A stretch of 64,000 nt of DNA from Bolinopsis microptera (GCF_026151205.1 NC_087078.1:11294175-11358174); one strand, 5' to 3'. Shown: positions 50,280-62,198, numbered from the stretch's first letter. Notes: generated by a model from the sequence alone, not told the origin. Numbers and translations: made by a program.

Positions 50280-51370
50280 GGTTTGGCATTGTTCAATTTA
50301 TTATGAGGCATTACACAGATACAGAAATTAAATTAAAATGTTTATGAACTTATCAACAATTTTGAGGTTTGATCGTCATCTTCTTACAGCGTTCGATGTC
50401 TGTGTGAAGGTAAAATGGTGACATCCTCTGGATCAGGTCTGCCGAGTGTTATCGGGATTACTACTGTAGTAGTACAACTATTATCAACAATTTGGTTAAA
50501 CCCACAAAACTAAGACACATAACATTTTTCTAGTGTCCTAAAATCATGAGATTTGGAACATTATCATCCACTTTACAAGTCTTAAAAAGCACGACTAGTG
50601 TTCCAGTCACGAAATTCCAGTCATCAGTCGTTTCTTCATTCCTTCCTCCGCAATCAGACGATTCTTGATTTTCCCACTTATAATGCTTTACTGTATTAAT
50701 ATCTAAACAAAACACGGATATTTTCTCTTCGATAAAATTATGAGACTTAAAGGGTTGTGTAATATTTTATCTCATTTAAAAAATTATAATTGATGTTCAC
50801 ACGTTAGGTCATTATCATTTAACACTACATTGCATAGACCCATAACTTTGAAATATTTTGTAAATAACGTCAAATGAATAATTAAATTACGCATTGGAGC
50901 TTTATAAAATACTTGTTGAATATGTAGAATGTAGAGCGCATCACAGAGCGGGAAACATGTCATTTCGCTGTCTGCATTACAGTCACATTCCCACCCTACT
51001 CACACTTCATTTTTACTGAACTGGTTAAGGTAGTATAGTATATAAGTATATATTATAGTATGAGGAAAGCAAGTGTAATTCACTTCAAATCTTCTTCACT
51101 TAACGCATCACAACTTACATCAGGTTTTACAACAGTAAATAGTATTATATTCTGCCGTTTCGTCATTTCTTTACACCCATTCACTTTGACACTTTCAGAT
51201 CACTTATCTTGATGCTAGAAACAGGTCATGTTAAGCTGGATCCACACTTGAAGCGTTTAAGATTTACATTACACTGATAAGGTATCCCCAAAAGTAACCC
51301 TGAAATGAATATCAATCAAATCAACGAGGTACCTTTTGTTTAAGCTACTTATCGATCTGAGGGTTATTAT
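50280..51370. other. No gene recognised
   Basis: AT-rich sequence. The short minus-strand frame at 50530-50715 has no supporting features. Confidence 0.45.
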
Positions 51371-51426
51371 ACATCTTATAACATGACGTCACGTGTTACC
51401 CCACGTGACGTCATGTTATAAGATGT
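51371..51426. repeat. Perfect 25 bp stem hairpin with TGACGTCA and CACGTG
   Basis: The arms 51371-51395 and 51402-51426 are exact inverse copies around a 6-base loop. Each arm contains ATGACGTCACGTG, which overlaps a CRE/ATF site and an E-box. GTGACGTCACGTG is repeated just after. It may be a small palindromic element or a paired regulatory site. Confidence 0.9.
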
Positions 51427-51626
51427 GACGTCACGTGTGTAACCTCACAGACATGAAGGCCAGGTGAATAATGGTTAGAGATAGGAGAAGTTAGGAGAAT
51501 AAATGTTTATTCTTGGGCTAGTGTTTTGCATAATTTATTCCCTCACTTTGGGATCGTCGGTTCCCGATCTTTTGGAAATGTAAGAATTCCTTTCTTGTTT
51601 GCAGGATGTTTAAAATAATTTAAATC

Positions 51627-52016
51627 CAGGCACGTAGCCAGGATTTTTCTTTGGGGGGGGGGGGGCCCTCGGCGAGCGAAGCGAGCCGACGCGTCCAACC
51701 CAGCTGAGGCGGGGGGCGCAGCCTCCCGGAAAAAATTTGAGAAATAGACGACATTTGGCATTAATGAAATTTGTAGGACAGCAATAAACTGGGATAGAAT
51801 CAAGTACTCACGTAAATTTGGTAACTTCACAACAGCAATCTGCATTCTCCAATCATAATTTACGACTTACTCAGGCCTCATCGTTTTAAGATTTTGACAT
51901 TTCCAACACAGCCCAGTTACCAGGCGACCATGGGGACTAGGGGATTATTTTTTTTCTGGGGTTCAATTTTTTCCAGGGGGGGGGGGGCTGCAGCCCCCCC
52001 CCTGGCTACGTGCCTG
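51627..52016. mobile_element. hAT-like MITE, 390 bp
   Basis: Ends CAGGCACGTAGCCAGG and CTGGCTACGTGCCTG, flanked by TTTAAATC (51619-51626) and TTTAAAAC (52017-52024), an 8 bp duplication with one change. G-rich and C-rich runs lie just inside the ends. It is non-coding. Confidence 0.85.
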
Positions 52017-52024
52017 TTTAAAAC

Positions 52025-53160
52025 ATTCGCTTCACAAAATCTGATGTAATGTAAGCTGAAAATATGCAGGGAAAATATGTTCCCACCAAAGCATATTCCT
52101 TGTACTTGACATTGTTTCAATACTATGATTCATGATGATACAATGGTTAGACCGGAAAATATCATACGGATAGATCTTTATTGGATTCTTGCCAAGCTTT
52201 CCGTATCCGTCAAGCCTTAATTCATTCTAACATGATGCAGAAATGAAATCTGGAAGATTTTTAATAACATACCGACCATACTTTAATTAAAGTCTTGTGA
52301 CCCGTACTATTTTCCTTTGTTAGCTTAATGATCCTCAGGTGACTTTACCAGTCTGAAAAATGCCCGGTTCCACTGGGACATGATGAAACTCGAGCAAGTG
52401 ATACACGTATGATAGACACGTACCTGATTTTATTCAGACCGACCGAATAAATTGTATCATTGAAAATAGACTTCGGAGTTCGGACCCTTCATTAAAATCG
52501 GAAACTGCAATACTGTAACATAGAATATGGAATTGACGATAATATTTTCTGCACGTAAAGGGCTTCTGCAGACTTTAATGTTTATAAACATCATTATAAA
52601 ATTAGACTTTCTCTATCATTTATTTACATCTTAGGTAATAGGTTTAGTTACTTTAGCGCAGAAATCTCTTGCTTCTAACATGCACTATTCGATTACCCTA
52701 CTCTGGCCTCTCTGAGAGTACGAGTTGAAAGAAGGGAGTATTTTGTGAGAACTTTGAGAACTTTCAAAATGGACGATCCAATAAAACTCTTTCAAGAATT
52801 CTATCCACTTGGCAGTTTGATTTAACTCGGAGAATGGAAATAAAATAACGTAAGGACTGTTTAATGTCTGACAAATAAATTGTCATTTCTTTTACCGAAG
52901 TCGTGGAAATTTCCAGCCGTGTAAATTAAAGCATTGGCAAATAGTAAAGATTTTTTATCATGGTTGGTGTCGTAATAACTCAATAGGGTGTTTTGATAAC
53001 GATATGACGTAATTACGGCTCAAGTGATTTTATCTATTATGGTGTTATTTTATGTAGTATCTAAGCCCTGAGGTAATCATGCACTTCACATTTTGGGAGG
53101 ATAACTTATTTTTTTTTTTTAATACTTTCAACACTACTATATAACAAATAAATTTGAGGT
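52025..53160. other. Unassigned; may include the 5' UTR of the next element
   Basis: No repeat boundary could be fixed. A short frame at 52769-52825 (M-D-D-P-I-K-L-F-Q-E-F-Y) is noted without support. Confidence 0.35.
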
Positions 53161-54600
53161 ATGACAAATGGAAAGCCCGCTGAGGATACGAAAGGCGGTG
53201 AAGATACGAAAGGCGGTGAAGATAATGAGTCACAAATGTCAGACGTTGAATCAGAGACTACATCAGAAACTTCAAACACCTCTCCGCTTCACTATGCTCT
53301 CATTGCTAATGGTCAGTGTTCATCATGTTTTGATATTAAAGCAGAAGATAAAGCATTGTCTTGCTGGGAATGCGATAGTTCATTTCATGCTGTTTGTATT
53401 AAAGAAGATGGTACTGAAAAAGATGGGAAAGACATAATCTGCTCATCTTCATTCTTTAACACCTTTATTAGGGCTTCCAACAAGGAGGGTGTTTTCGCTA
53501 AGAGGCATGGTAACTTTACATATGTGTGCAATGTTTGTAAAGTTAATAAAGGAAAGAAAAAAGCTGCTAATAAATCAGATAAGTTTACTCTTTTGGACAA
53601 CGCAGACTCTGAACAGGTTGTATCGGGTGGTATGGACAGTGATCAGTTCAGAAGTGAAATGAAAGATTTCAAAGTTGATATCCTTAAAAGTGTTCATGAT
53701 GCTATTGATGCTAAGCTTGGTCCATCAGGGCCCCAAAGTTCTAACTCTCAAAAATTCCTTATGTCCGATCTATTTACTAACAAGTCGCAGGAAAGACAGC
53801 AGGAGGTATTCCAGGCATCTACCATGGGCAGTCCTCCACAGATGCAGCAATTGGCACCTCGTTCTAGGATCCAGTCCAAGAGTTCAGTGCTTATATTATC
53901 TCCCCCTGAAGATGTCACAGCTGAGTCCGCTGAGTCCGTTTGCAATAATGTATGTGAGAAATTGTCATCAGTACAAACGGACTTTGTAAAGGTTAACAAA
54001 TCCAATAACTCTATCGCTATTGGTTTTCCTGATTCAGAGGCAAGGCAAAATGCTACTCAGTTGATTGATGAAGATTCTTCAAAGGGATATACTTTGCGTG
54101 AAGCAAAGAAGATGTATCCAAAGTTAACAATAGAGAACGTCCATAGGGACGATGCCTTCCGCAGACTTACAGCAGACGATGATGATAAACTAAGAGATAA
54201 GTGCAGATCGCTACTGAAACCGTCCATCTTGGCCAAAAATGACGGAGTACGCAAGCTTGTGGATGCTGGTCACAAATTGGAGGTTGTGTACATGTCACGT
54301 TTTACTGAAAATAGCAAGTATTTCACATTTGCACTTAAAGTCTCTCCTGCTATCCGATCTTGCATCATGAATGACCAAGGAAGAGCTCTTTATTTTGGAA
54401 ATACCTGCCATCCTGTGTCCGATCGAGTTCATGTTGTTTCTTGTTACCATTGTCAAGGAATTGGTCACACTTCTACAAACTGTCCTACCAAGGTTGATGA
54501 TCCAACTTGCTTCCGCTGCTCAGGAAACCACCTGTCTAAAGATTGCAGTAACAAGTCCAAAGTGAAGCAAAGTGCTGTGCCAGGTGCAAAAACTCGATGA
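53161..54600 (+). CDS. Retrotransposon ORF1, zinc-finger nucleic-acid-binding protein
   Basis: 479 codons from ATG 53161. An acidic N-terminus is followed by a PHD-like cysteine/histidine finger (about residues 54-125: C-S-S-C, C-W-E-C, F-H-A-V-C, Y-V-C-N-V-C). A central domain follows, then two zinc knuckles at about 427-464 (C-Y-H-C-Q-G-I-G-H-T-S-T-N-C, CX2CX4HX4C, and C-F-R-C-S-G-N-H-L-S-K-D-C, CX2CX3HX4C). ORF1 proteins of CR1/L2 elements bind the element RNA. The stop at 54598 is probably caused by a frameshift at about 54555-54570, because a further knuckle continues in another frame. Confidence 0.88.
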   Translation: MTNGKPAEDTKGGEDTKGGEDNESQMSDVESETTSETSNTSPLHYALIANGQCSSCFDIKAEDKALSCWECDSSFHAVCIKEDGTEKDGKDIICSSSFFNTFIRASNKEGVFAKRHGNFTYVCNVCKVNKGKKKAANKSDKFTLLDNADSEQVVSGGMDSDQFRSEMKDFKVDILKSVHDAIDAKLGPSGPQSSNSQKFLMSDLFTNKSQERQQEVFQASTMGSPPQMQQLAPRSRIQSKSSVLILSPPEDVTAESAESVCNNVCEKLSSVQTDFVKVNKSNNSIAIGFPDSEARQNATQLIDEDSSKGYTLREAKKMYPKLTIENVHRDDAFRRLTADDDDKLRDKCRSLLKPSILAKNDGVRKLVDAGHKLEVVYMSRFTENSKYFTFALKVSPAIRSCIMNDQGRALYFGNTCHPVSDRVHVVSCYHCQGIGHTSTNCPTKVDDPTCFRCSGNHLSKDCSNKSKVKQSAVPGAKTR

Positions 54601-54722
54601 ATCCCAGTGATAAAGCACAGCACAAGTCCCATAATGCAGCATCAATGGAGTGTCCAATCATTGCCAGAGAGATACAGAGGCTAATGATGAATACAGAATA
54701 TGACTCAAAAAACATGATGTGA
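54570..54722 (+). pseudogene. Frameshifted C-terminus of ORF1
   Basis: In the frame starting at 54570 the sequence reads K-C-C-A-R-C-K-N-S, then H-K-S-H-N-A-A-S, then M-E-C-P-I-I-A-R-E-I-Q-R-L, and ends at TGA 54720-54722. C-P-x-x-x-R-E-I-x-R-L is the usual end of such ORF1 proteins. It directly abuts ORF2, whose first in-frame ATG is 39 bases on. Confidence 0.75.
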
Positions 54723-54760
54723 CACCAGGACACCATCACAGTCCACCCCATGCTCTGAAA

Positions 54761-57757
54761 ATGGCAACCTTTAATGCAAGATCCATTTGCAACAAAACGG
54801 TATCTGTACTAGAGCTACTGAGAGAAGAGAACGTGGATATATGCTTCCTGACAGAGACTTGGCTGAGAGTTGATGATAAGGCCAAAATCGCTGAGGTGAA
54901 AGACCACAAATATGATATTATTAGTGCTCCAAGACGTGGGAGGGGTGGCGGTGTTGCCTTCATCTATGACCCAAAGGTTGTCTCCCTGACAAGAAACAGT
55001 GTGAAGTTTAGTTCCTTTGAGGTTTTGGAAACTGTCTTCAGAGCAAAATCTCACTTGATCAGATTTTGTGTCCTTTATCGATCAACTCAAGTTTCTTCTC
55101 ATAAGAAATATCAAGAAACCCGAAAGAAATTGTTTCTTGAACAGTTTTCTGATTACATGGATACCTTGATAACTAAATCTGGTATTCCTATATTAGCAGG
55201 GGATTTCAACTTTCATGTAAGGGATCCAGACTATTGGGCTAAACAATTCATGGCACTCTGTCATTCAAAAGGCTTGAAGCAGCATGTTTCCTCACCAACA
55301 CACATCTCTGGCGGCACACTGGACCTAGTGCTAACATTGGAATCACCGGCTGACAACTTAAACATCACAGAGCTTGAAATTGTGGAAGACACGGGCACAA
55401 CGTCAGATCACTTCCTGGTTAAGTTTAGTGCACCCGAGATTGATGTGTCATCAAAGCAGCCAAGTAAGGAACAAAAAACAGTTCGTGAGTTTAGCAAAAT
55501 TGATATTGATGCTTTCAAAGCTGAAATTGTACTCCACATGCCATCTCCATCCCAGCTAACTAGTTTAAATGACGCAGTCGACAAATACGATTCTGTTATA
55601 TCCTCAGTTCTTAATAAGCATGCACCAGCTAAGAACATCTATTTTATACCTGGTCGTAGTGACTGGTGGAATGAAAACTGCAATGATGCCCGTAAAAAGC
55701 GCAGAGCTGCTGAAAGACTCTGGAAGAAGCATAAAGGTATGGCTGATGCACAAGATTATAGAGAAATCTACAGGGAAGCTTGTGTAGATACTACCTTAAT
55801 CATCTCTAGAGAACGGAATCGCTATTATGAGAAACGACTTACAGATACTAAAGGAGATCCAAAAGCTACATACAGAATTATAAATAACCTTCTGTATAAA
55901 GATCTTTCTCGGAAGTCCCCTTCTGGGCCTACGCATCAAGCAGTTGCAGAAAGTCTCAAAAACTACTTTGACGATAAAGTAAAGAAGATTTATGGGTCTA
56001 TCTCAGAGGAAAACCTGTCCAGTGCTGATAGTCAATCTGAAGACAAACCTTGTGTAAAAGAGTTAGAGATGCCTAATGATACACATAGTTCTCTACCATG
56101 CTCTGCTACAGCTTTCAGATTAGTTACTCGATCAGAGGTTCTTTCCCTGATTACTAAGACGATGAATAATAAGTCGTGTGAACTCGATCCTCTTCCAACA
56201 TGGCTCCTCAAGCACTGTCTCGATGAATTGCTCCCTCATATCACCCTCATAGTTAACCTATCCCTCCAAGAGGGCTATTTTCCACATGCTCTGAAGTCTG
56301 CTATAGTACGACCAGTCCTAAAGAAAGCCTCTCTAGATGCAGACGACTTGAAAAGCTATAGACCTGTGAGTAACCTCAGTTTTATTTCCAAGGTTATAGA
56401 AAAGTGTGCCCACTCACAGATTTCCGAGTACCTAAATAAGAACAATCTTTTCGCAGCAAATCAATCAGGTTACCGGAAAAACATGAGCTGTGAAACTGCA
56501 GTGCTCAAGGTACATAATGATATACTCCTCCAAGTTGACAAGAAGAGTCATACTGTTCTTCTTCTTCTTGACTTGTCAGCTGCATTTGATACCATCAATC
56601 ACAAAAGACTTTTGAGACGACTCGAACATAGCTATGGATTTAGTGGTATTATTCTTCAATGGGTTGCAAGCTACCTGTCAAATCGATCCTTTATCGTTGG
56701 TGTTAAGGGTGAATATTCCTCTCTCTGTGACCTCGAGATTGGAGTTCCTCAGGGCTCAATTCTTGGTCCTATATTTTTCATCCTTTACACTAAACAGCTA
56801 CAAGATATTGCAAGTATGCATGGTCTCCAAATCCATCTATATGCTGATGATACTCAGATATACTTCTCATTTGATCCTAAAAAAGACATGGCCATTGAAT
56901 CTATGAAGAGCAAATTGAAAGAATGTTTCGAGCACATCAAATCATGGATGAGTGAGAACTACCTGAAACTCAACGACAATAAAAGTGAGATAATCGAGAT
57001 CTCTACAAACTCCAAAGCCCCAAAACAAGTTGAATTCAATCTTGACAGCATATGCTCCATTAAACCTACCAAGTCAGCAAAGAATCTGGGATTCATTTTT
57101 GACAACCATCTCAATTTAGAGGCACAGATCAACAACGTTGTCAGAGTTTGCTATGTAAATCAGCGAAATCTTGGCAGAATAGGTTCCAAACTGAGTAAGG
57201 AGCTCAAAATCCAAATGGTACACGCTTCAATTCATTCCATTCTGGACAATGGAAATGCTACTTATGGTGCCCTTTCTGAAAGACTTCTCCAGAAACTTCA
57301 AAAAGTGCAGAATACTGCTGTGAGATTCATATTCGGACTTCACGGGAAGTTGAGACAGGAGCCCATCACACCCTATATGATTGAATTACACTTCTTACCT
57401 GTAGCAATGCGAATCAAATTCAAGATAGCGTTACTGGTTTTCAAGTGCCTAAACGATTGTGCTCCTGATTATCTAAGGACAATGGTCAAAATTAGGGACA
57501 CTAGTAAACATCATGTCAGAATGGACCATGACTTCTTCCTACTGGAACGCCCTCCTTTATCAAGGCTGAGGGCTACAGCTGGTGCCCTCTCTCACACTGC
57601 TCCTAAAATCTGGAATACACTTCCCTACTCACTACGCTCCATCTCTCGACTAGATGTTTTCAAGAAGGCTCTCAAGACCCATCTATTTCATCAAGCCTAT
57701 CCTGTATGTGCGAACAGTATTTTTGGTGATTCAGTAGTCATGGACGCAGGACTTTAA
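54761..57757 (+). CDS. ORF2: APE endonuclease-reverse transcriptase, intact
   Basis: 998 codons from ATG 54761; the frame is open from 54719, but with GTG. Endonuclease, residues 1-220: A-T-F-N-A-R-S-I-C-N, F-L-T-E-T-W-L, A-G-D-F-N-F-H-V, T-S-D-H-F. Reverse transcriptase, about 450-750: S-Y-R-P-V-S-N-L-S-F, N-Q-S-G-Y-R-K, L-L-D-L-S-A-A-F-D-T, G-V-P-Q-G-S-I-L-G-P, and catalytic Y-A-D-D-T at about 693. The C-terminal domain ends W-N-T-L-P-Y-S-L-R. All catalytic signatures are present with no stop or frameshift, so the enzyme could be active. ATG 54761 is chosen because the endonuclease fold begins immediately after it. Confidence 0.94.
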   Translation: MATFNARSICNKTVSVLELLREENVDICFLTETWLRVDDKAKIAEVKDHKYDIISAPRRGRGGGVAFIYDPKVVSLTRNSVKFSSFEVLETVFRAKSHLIRFCVLYRSTQVSSHKKYQETRKKLFLEQFSDYMDTLITKSGIPILAGDFNFHVRDPDYWAKQFMALCHSKGLKQHVSSPTHISGGTLDLVLTLESPADNLNITELEIVEDTGTTSDHFLVKFSAPEIDVSSKQPSKEQKTVREFSKIDIDAFKAEIVLHMPSPSQLTSLNDAVDKYDSVISSVLNKHAPAKNIYFIPGRSDWWNENCNDARKKRRAAERLWKKHKGMADAQDYREIYREACVDTTLIISRERNRYYEKRLTDTKGDPKATYRIINNLLYKDLSRKSPSGPTHQAVAESLKNYFDDKVKKIYGSISEENLSSADSQSEDKPCVKELEMPNDTHSSLPCSATAFRLVTRSEVLSLITKTMNNKSCELDPLPTWLLKHCLDELLPHITLIVNLSLQEGYFPHALKSAIVRPVLKKASLDADDLKSYRPVSNLSFISKVIEKCAHSQISEYLNKNNLFAANQSGYRKNMSCETAVLKVHNDILLQVDKKSHTVLLLLDLSAAFDTINHKRLLRRLEHSYGFSGIILQWVASYLSNRSFIVGVKGEYSSLCDLEIGVPQGSILGPIFFILYTKQLQDIASMHGLQIHLYADDTQIYFSFDPKKDMAIESMKSKLKECFEHIKSWMSENYLKLNDNKSEIIEISTNSKAPKQVEFNLDSICSIKPTKSAKNLGFIFDNHLNLEAQINNVVRVCYVNQRNLGRIGSKLSKELKIQMVHASIHSILDNGNATYGALSERLLQKLQKVQNTAVRFIFGLHGKLRQEPITPYMIELHFLPVAMRIKFKIALLVFKCLNDCAPDYLRTMVKIRDTSKHHVRMDHDFFLLERPPLSRLRATAGALSHTAPKIWNTLPYSLRSISRLDVFKKALKTHLFHQAYPVCANSIFGDSVVMDAGL

Positions 57758-57926
57758 GATCAATCTACAATTTATAAATTTGAATTTTTGATTAGAAAAG
57801 GGACTAAGGTAAATTTATCTGCACCGCTTTGTTGGCCAGTATCAACTCCATTTTTTGGACTTTGGTCGCTTATACGGCCTAAGCGGTATACAAATAAAGC
57901 GTTATTATTATTATTATTATTATTTA

Positions 57927-60580
57927 CTGGTCATGAAATTGAAAAGTTGCATCGTCCGTTTTGTTTCATTGCAGTCGCGACGGCGTCGGTCGTTGCCATC
58001 AACACTAACTCTTTAGTTTGCACTATGCTCTGTGTAGTACCCGATCGCTGTGTAGCACCCGATCCCCGAAAGAAAAATGATCTAGTGCCATGATAAGAGT
58101 AATTTTTGTTAGATATCAGCTAAGGGAAATTCAATGTAAAATATGCTCGCCCAGATGTGTTAGAAATAAATTTATCACTCAGTTGTGGTCACTGGTACTT
58201 ACTTATTCAATCCCTTGTTGGTTTTGGGATAAACGCTACAATTAAATGCATTATCACCAAATTTAATGATTTGGCTATTGTTTATAAAGGTGAAATTAGA
58301 AATTTAATTCATCACTCGGTTGTACTTGTAGTACCAGTACTATTTTATAATGTACTCGAGCTGGATTTGGGATAGTACGATAGTTTCACGAATTGTTTAT
58401 CAGGTAAAATCACGTACAGTCTGTACTGATATCTACTAGATATTATCTAGTACATCTTACTGTGGTGCAATGTGCACAGTATACATTATACATTATAGAC
58501 AGCGTGCATTACAAAGTGTCATATTCTGCAGTACAAATATGTATAGATACACACACCAACAACCAACAATAAGACGTCTCATCAGTAGACCACGAGGAAA
58601 CTAGTTGCCTTGTTAACGATGTAAGCGGAGTGCAGAGTTTACTACTAATGGTGGATATTATTAGATAGTTCGCACATATCAGGTGTAATGTTGAGCACAT
58701 GCACAATATGCACAATGTGCACAATGTTTGTAATGTTGATCACATATCGCACTGCTACAATCTTACACGTATTACAAATTTTATCTTGGACGCGGTTATA
58801 AAAAGTCTTTGATCGTTTGCAAAAGGAATGATCGCTGAGCCCATTAGAGCTGGTAATCCTGATATGGTAAATATCCTGATGCACTGGAGTTTAAGGAATT
58901 TCTTACACTGAGACTTGATCATCACTCTATTTTCAAGTTCGGAGAAATCATCAGAAATTGTGACTGGATCAATATTGGACAGTATATTTTGTCTAAATTA
59001 CACGTCTGCATTGAAAAGTCATAATAAATTATAATATGGTAATTATAACGCGGTCACATGATTATATATCATAACAATTTACATTTCTACTGCTCAATAT
59101 TATCCGTCAGACACACACATTATATCCCATTAAACGGTATGTCATGATGAGGAATCAGGAATGGCCTTCTCTCGAGACAACAATATATACTAAATTTCTA
59201 AATAACAGAAAGTGTAAACAGAACGCTGCTATCTTATCTTTCTCTACAGAATTATAAAACTTGCATTATGCGCCAATTTGCTCCGTCAAAAGCAATATTC
59301 CTAAGATAGTTGTGGAACACAACAAGAAAATTGAGAATAATCTTGTGCAAGGGCCAAGGGTAGGGACCCAGATGCCGTTTCTAACCCAAATAAACTTTAA
59401 GGAGGCTTTTCATCAGTAGCCGCACTTCCTTACTCGGTTTCTGAACTGAAATTCTATGGGCTTCCAGAATGCCAGACCGAGTATTACCATCCCATCCTTC
59501 TAGAGTTCATCACAAGTAGCACCCACCTTGAAGATCTTTGACACCCAGACACACCCCATTGGCGAACAAACTTTGGATATAATCTTACATGCTCCCGAAG
59601 AAATCCCTGGTTTATGGTCTTTCTCATCGTCACCAGCGATAAAACTACCGGACCACGATGTATGGGGACTTGCCACCCCATGGAAAAATTAAAATATATC
59701 GACTCTTTTACATCGTTTTTAAATATAAAACTCCGTTACAAATTGAAATGGGATCTGGCAATACTACACCTTAGTTCAATATGACGCCTGTGCAGAACAT
59801 CCAACTTCTCCAAGACAGCCTTAGGTCTCGAGACAAACAGAAAAATGTCTGGCGTCATTCCAATCCAGACCGCATATCGAATAACCATGATTAACTATTA
59901 TATTAAAGACGCAATGAAACTATTGTTATTATATGTAACGTAATTATATATTTAACGTTATTGTTACAAATTAGATGTAGAAGAGATAATATTATGCTTT
60001 CAGTGTTATCGTCACTACTTTAAGTTTAACGAGATTTCTTATCAATTTACATTAATGGGACACAGCAGTTTTAAGACTGATTAGTGCATTTTTGTTTGAT
60101 AAGTAGTGCTAGTCACTGCTTATCAGCTTTACTAAAGTGTTTAGTTTGTTTCATACTATACTATAATTTTCCGAGTGGAGTTGTACCCCATCCATAATTA
60201 CTTACATGCTATGAATTTTGACTGATTAAATTTTGCCTTTGTTACAATATTTACGTTTGAGTTAATAAACTATGATGATTATATTATATTAATTTTACTT
60301 GATAGAGTGCTTATCTTAAAATTAAATGTTTTTAAAGGCTCTAATGATGTAGTTTTACGAAGATTTCAAGCCTTACGTTTTGTGTTTCCCTTCCTGTCCA
60401 CAAGCATTATATTGTTACAAATTATCATTCCGATGACTTTTGAAATCGGTAAAACGGGCAATAGAAATGTTTTGTAAATTGAGATCACGAAATTCCTAGC
60501 TCACTTTAAATATTACATCCTTATCAAATTTTCTTTATTATTTTAACATCTTATTTTAACATCGAGTTTCTTATTGTTAA
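57927..60580. other. Mostly unassigned sequence
   Basis: An acceptor-like TTTGTTTCATTGCAG at about 57960-57975 precedes an open stretch with no recognised product. At 59400-59690 a plus-strand frame (A-A-L-P-Y-S-V-S-E-L-K-F-Y-G-L-P) runs about 90 codons with one TGA, possibly a decayed gene or element. Neither is strong enough to call. Confidence 0.3.
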
Positions 60581-60582
60581 AG

Positions 60583-61172
60583 ATCTTCTCTGGCAGCATA
60601 TTCTCTGGCAGCATATTCTCTGGCAGCATATTTTCTGGCAGCATATTCTCTGGCAGCATATTCTCTGGCAGCATATTCTCTGTCAGCATATTCTCTGTCA
60701 GCATATTCTCTGGCAGCATATTCTCTGGCAGCATATTATTCTCTGGCAGCTTATTCTCTGGCAGCATATTCTCTGGCAGCATATTCTCTGGCAGCATATT
60801 CTCTGGCAGCATATTCTCTGTCAGTATATTCTCTGGCAGCATATTCTCTGGCAGCATATTCTCTGGCAGCATATTATTCTCTGGCAGCTTATTCTCTGGC
60901 AGCATATTATTCTCTGGCAGCATATTCTCTGTCAGTATATTCTCTGGCAGCATATTCTCTGGCAGCATATTCTCTGGCAGCATATTATTCTCTGGCAGCT
61001 TATTCTCTGGCAGCTTATTCTCTGTCAGTATATTCTCTGGCAGCATATTCTCTGGCAGCATATTCTCTGTCAGCATATTCTCTGGCAGCATATTCTCTGG
61101 CAGCATATTCTCTGGCAGCATATTCTCTGTCAGCATATTCTCTGGCAGCATATTCTCTGGCAGCATATTCTC
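60583..61172. repeat. 15 bp minisatellite, about 39 copies
   Basis: The unit is ATTCTCTGGCAGCAT. Variants have GTCAG for GGCAG, CAGTAT, CAGCTT, and inserted ATT triplets. The unit is a multiple of 3, so both strands stay open for more than 200 codons. Confidence 0.97.
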
Positions 61173-61627
61173 CTACTTCTACAATCTACATGTTTCCCTT
61201 CAGTTCAAAAAACATTTCTAGTCTCTTTCACATCATGAGCAGATCATTATTAAATATTCGGGAAATTATGAGATTAGGTTTCAGCCTCTATATGGCCAAG
61301 ATAAGGCCAAGAGGTTCCTCTGTTCAAAGTGCCCCAGACTGAGTGACTGAGTATTTTCAGGTTGAATCAGTGTTTGAGTATATGTAATTGTAAACTATGC
61401 AGATAGAGTGTAACCCTATTTAATTTCTAGAGCCCTTCGACAAGAGATCTGTCTCGTTAACATGATACCTTTAAATTGTAAAGACAGCTTATTTGAAGTT
61501 TAATCTCTCCATAAATCAAATCTGAAATGTAATGTTTTCAATCGAATGTTCTCCAAAATGAAATTATGCAAAACTTAGCTATAGCACTGGGTACACGTAA
61601 AAAGTTTCTGAATTTAAAATATATGAA

Positions 61628-61735
61628 CGTAAGTGGCCGTATAGTGGCCATATCTAGTGGCCATATTCAGTGGCCATATACTGGTCGTATATGGGTCGTA
61701 TACTGGTCGTATACTGGTCGTGTACTGGCTGTGTA
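61628..61735 (+). repeat. Short degenerate tandem repeat
   Basis: About nine units change from AGTGGCCATAT on the left to ACTGGTCGTAT on the right. Confidence 0.85.
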
Positions 61736-62198
61736 GTTCACCTTTGAACAAAATCTCCCTTTGAGTTTTGAATTCCATTAGGATTTAAAAAGTTTTCGTA
61801 CAACACGTACAGCTATCAGAGTTGGTACGTGGTCTGCATTTTCTGTATGCTAAGGATATCTATATTTGATGTTCGGCACATAACTTACCTAACAAATCAG
61901 TATAAAATACCTGATCTGTTGGATATTCAGTTTCATGCAGAGAAATTTCACTTTGTTTATTTAAAGGAGTATTGAATTACTGCTAAATAACCAATATTAA
62001 ATGGAAAACTGCTCTGTTTTCTGAACAATAACTCTATTCACAGAGCTGCTGTGTTGACGGAATATTTCTTAAACTTGCAGGGAAAAAAATTGAATTATTT
62101 CTGGACTCTTCATTAAATATCAAACACAAAACTAATCATAGTTTCCGGAACTCGCACAGAATCAGATCACCTTGGTCTGCCAAGTCACCTAATGTCTG

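Larger units (their letters stand above)
53161..57924 (+). mobile_element. CR1/L2-type non-LTR retrotransposon, nearly intact
   Basis: ORF1 is followed by a long ORF2. The 3' end has a CGCTTA/TAAGCG hairpin (57867-57885), then GCGGTATACAAATAAAGCG with an AATAAA signal, and a (TTA)n tail (57902-57924). The 5' boundary is not visible. ORF2 is unbroken; ORF1 shows one probable frameshift near its end. Confidence 0.9.

Noticed and set aside
59384-59700. Protein-like plus-strand frame with one TGA
   Set aside because: No recognised family or splice sites, and the opposite strand is also open for 65 codons, so coding cannot be shown.
60543-61221. Long M-L-P-E-N and F-S-G-S-I repeat proteins on opposite strands
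   Set aside because: They are a 15 bp minisatellite that is open on both strands.
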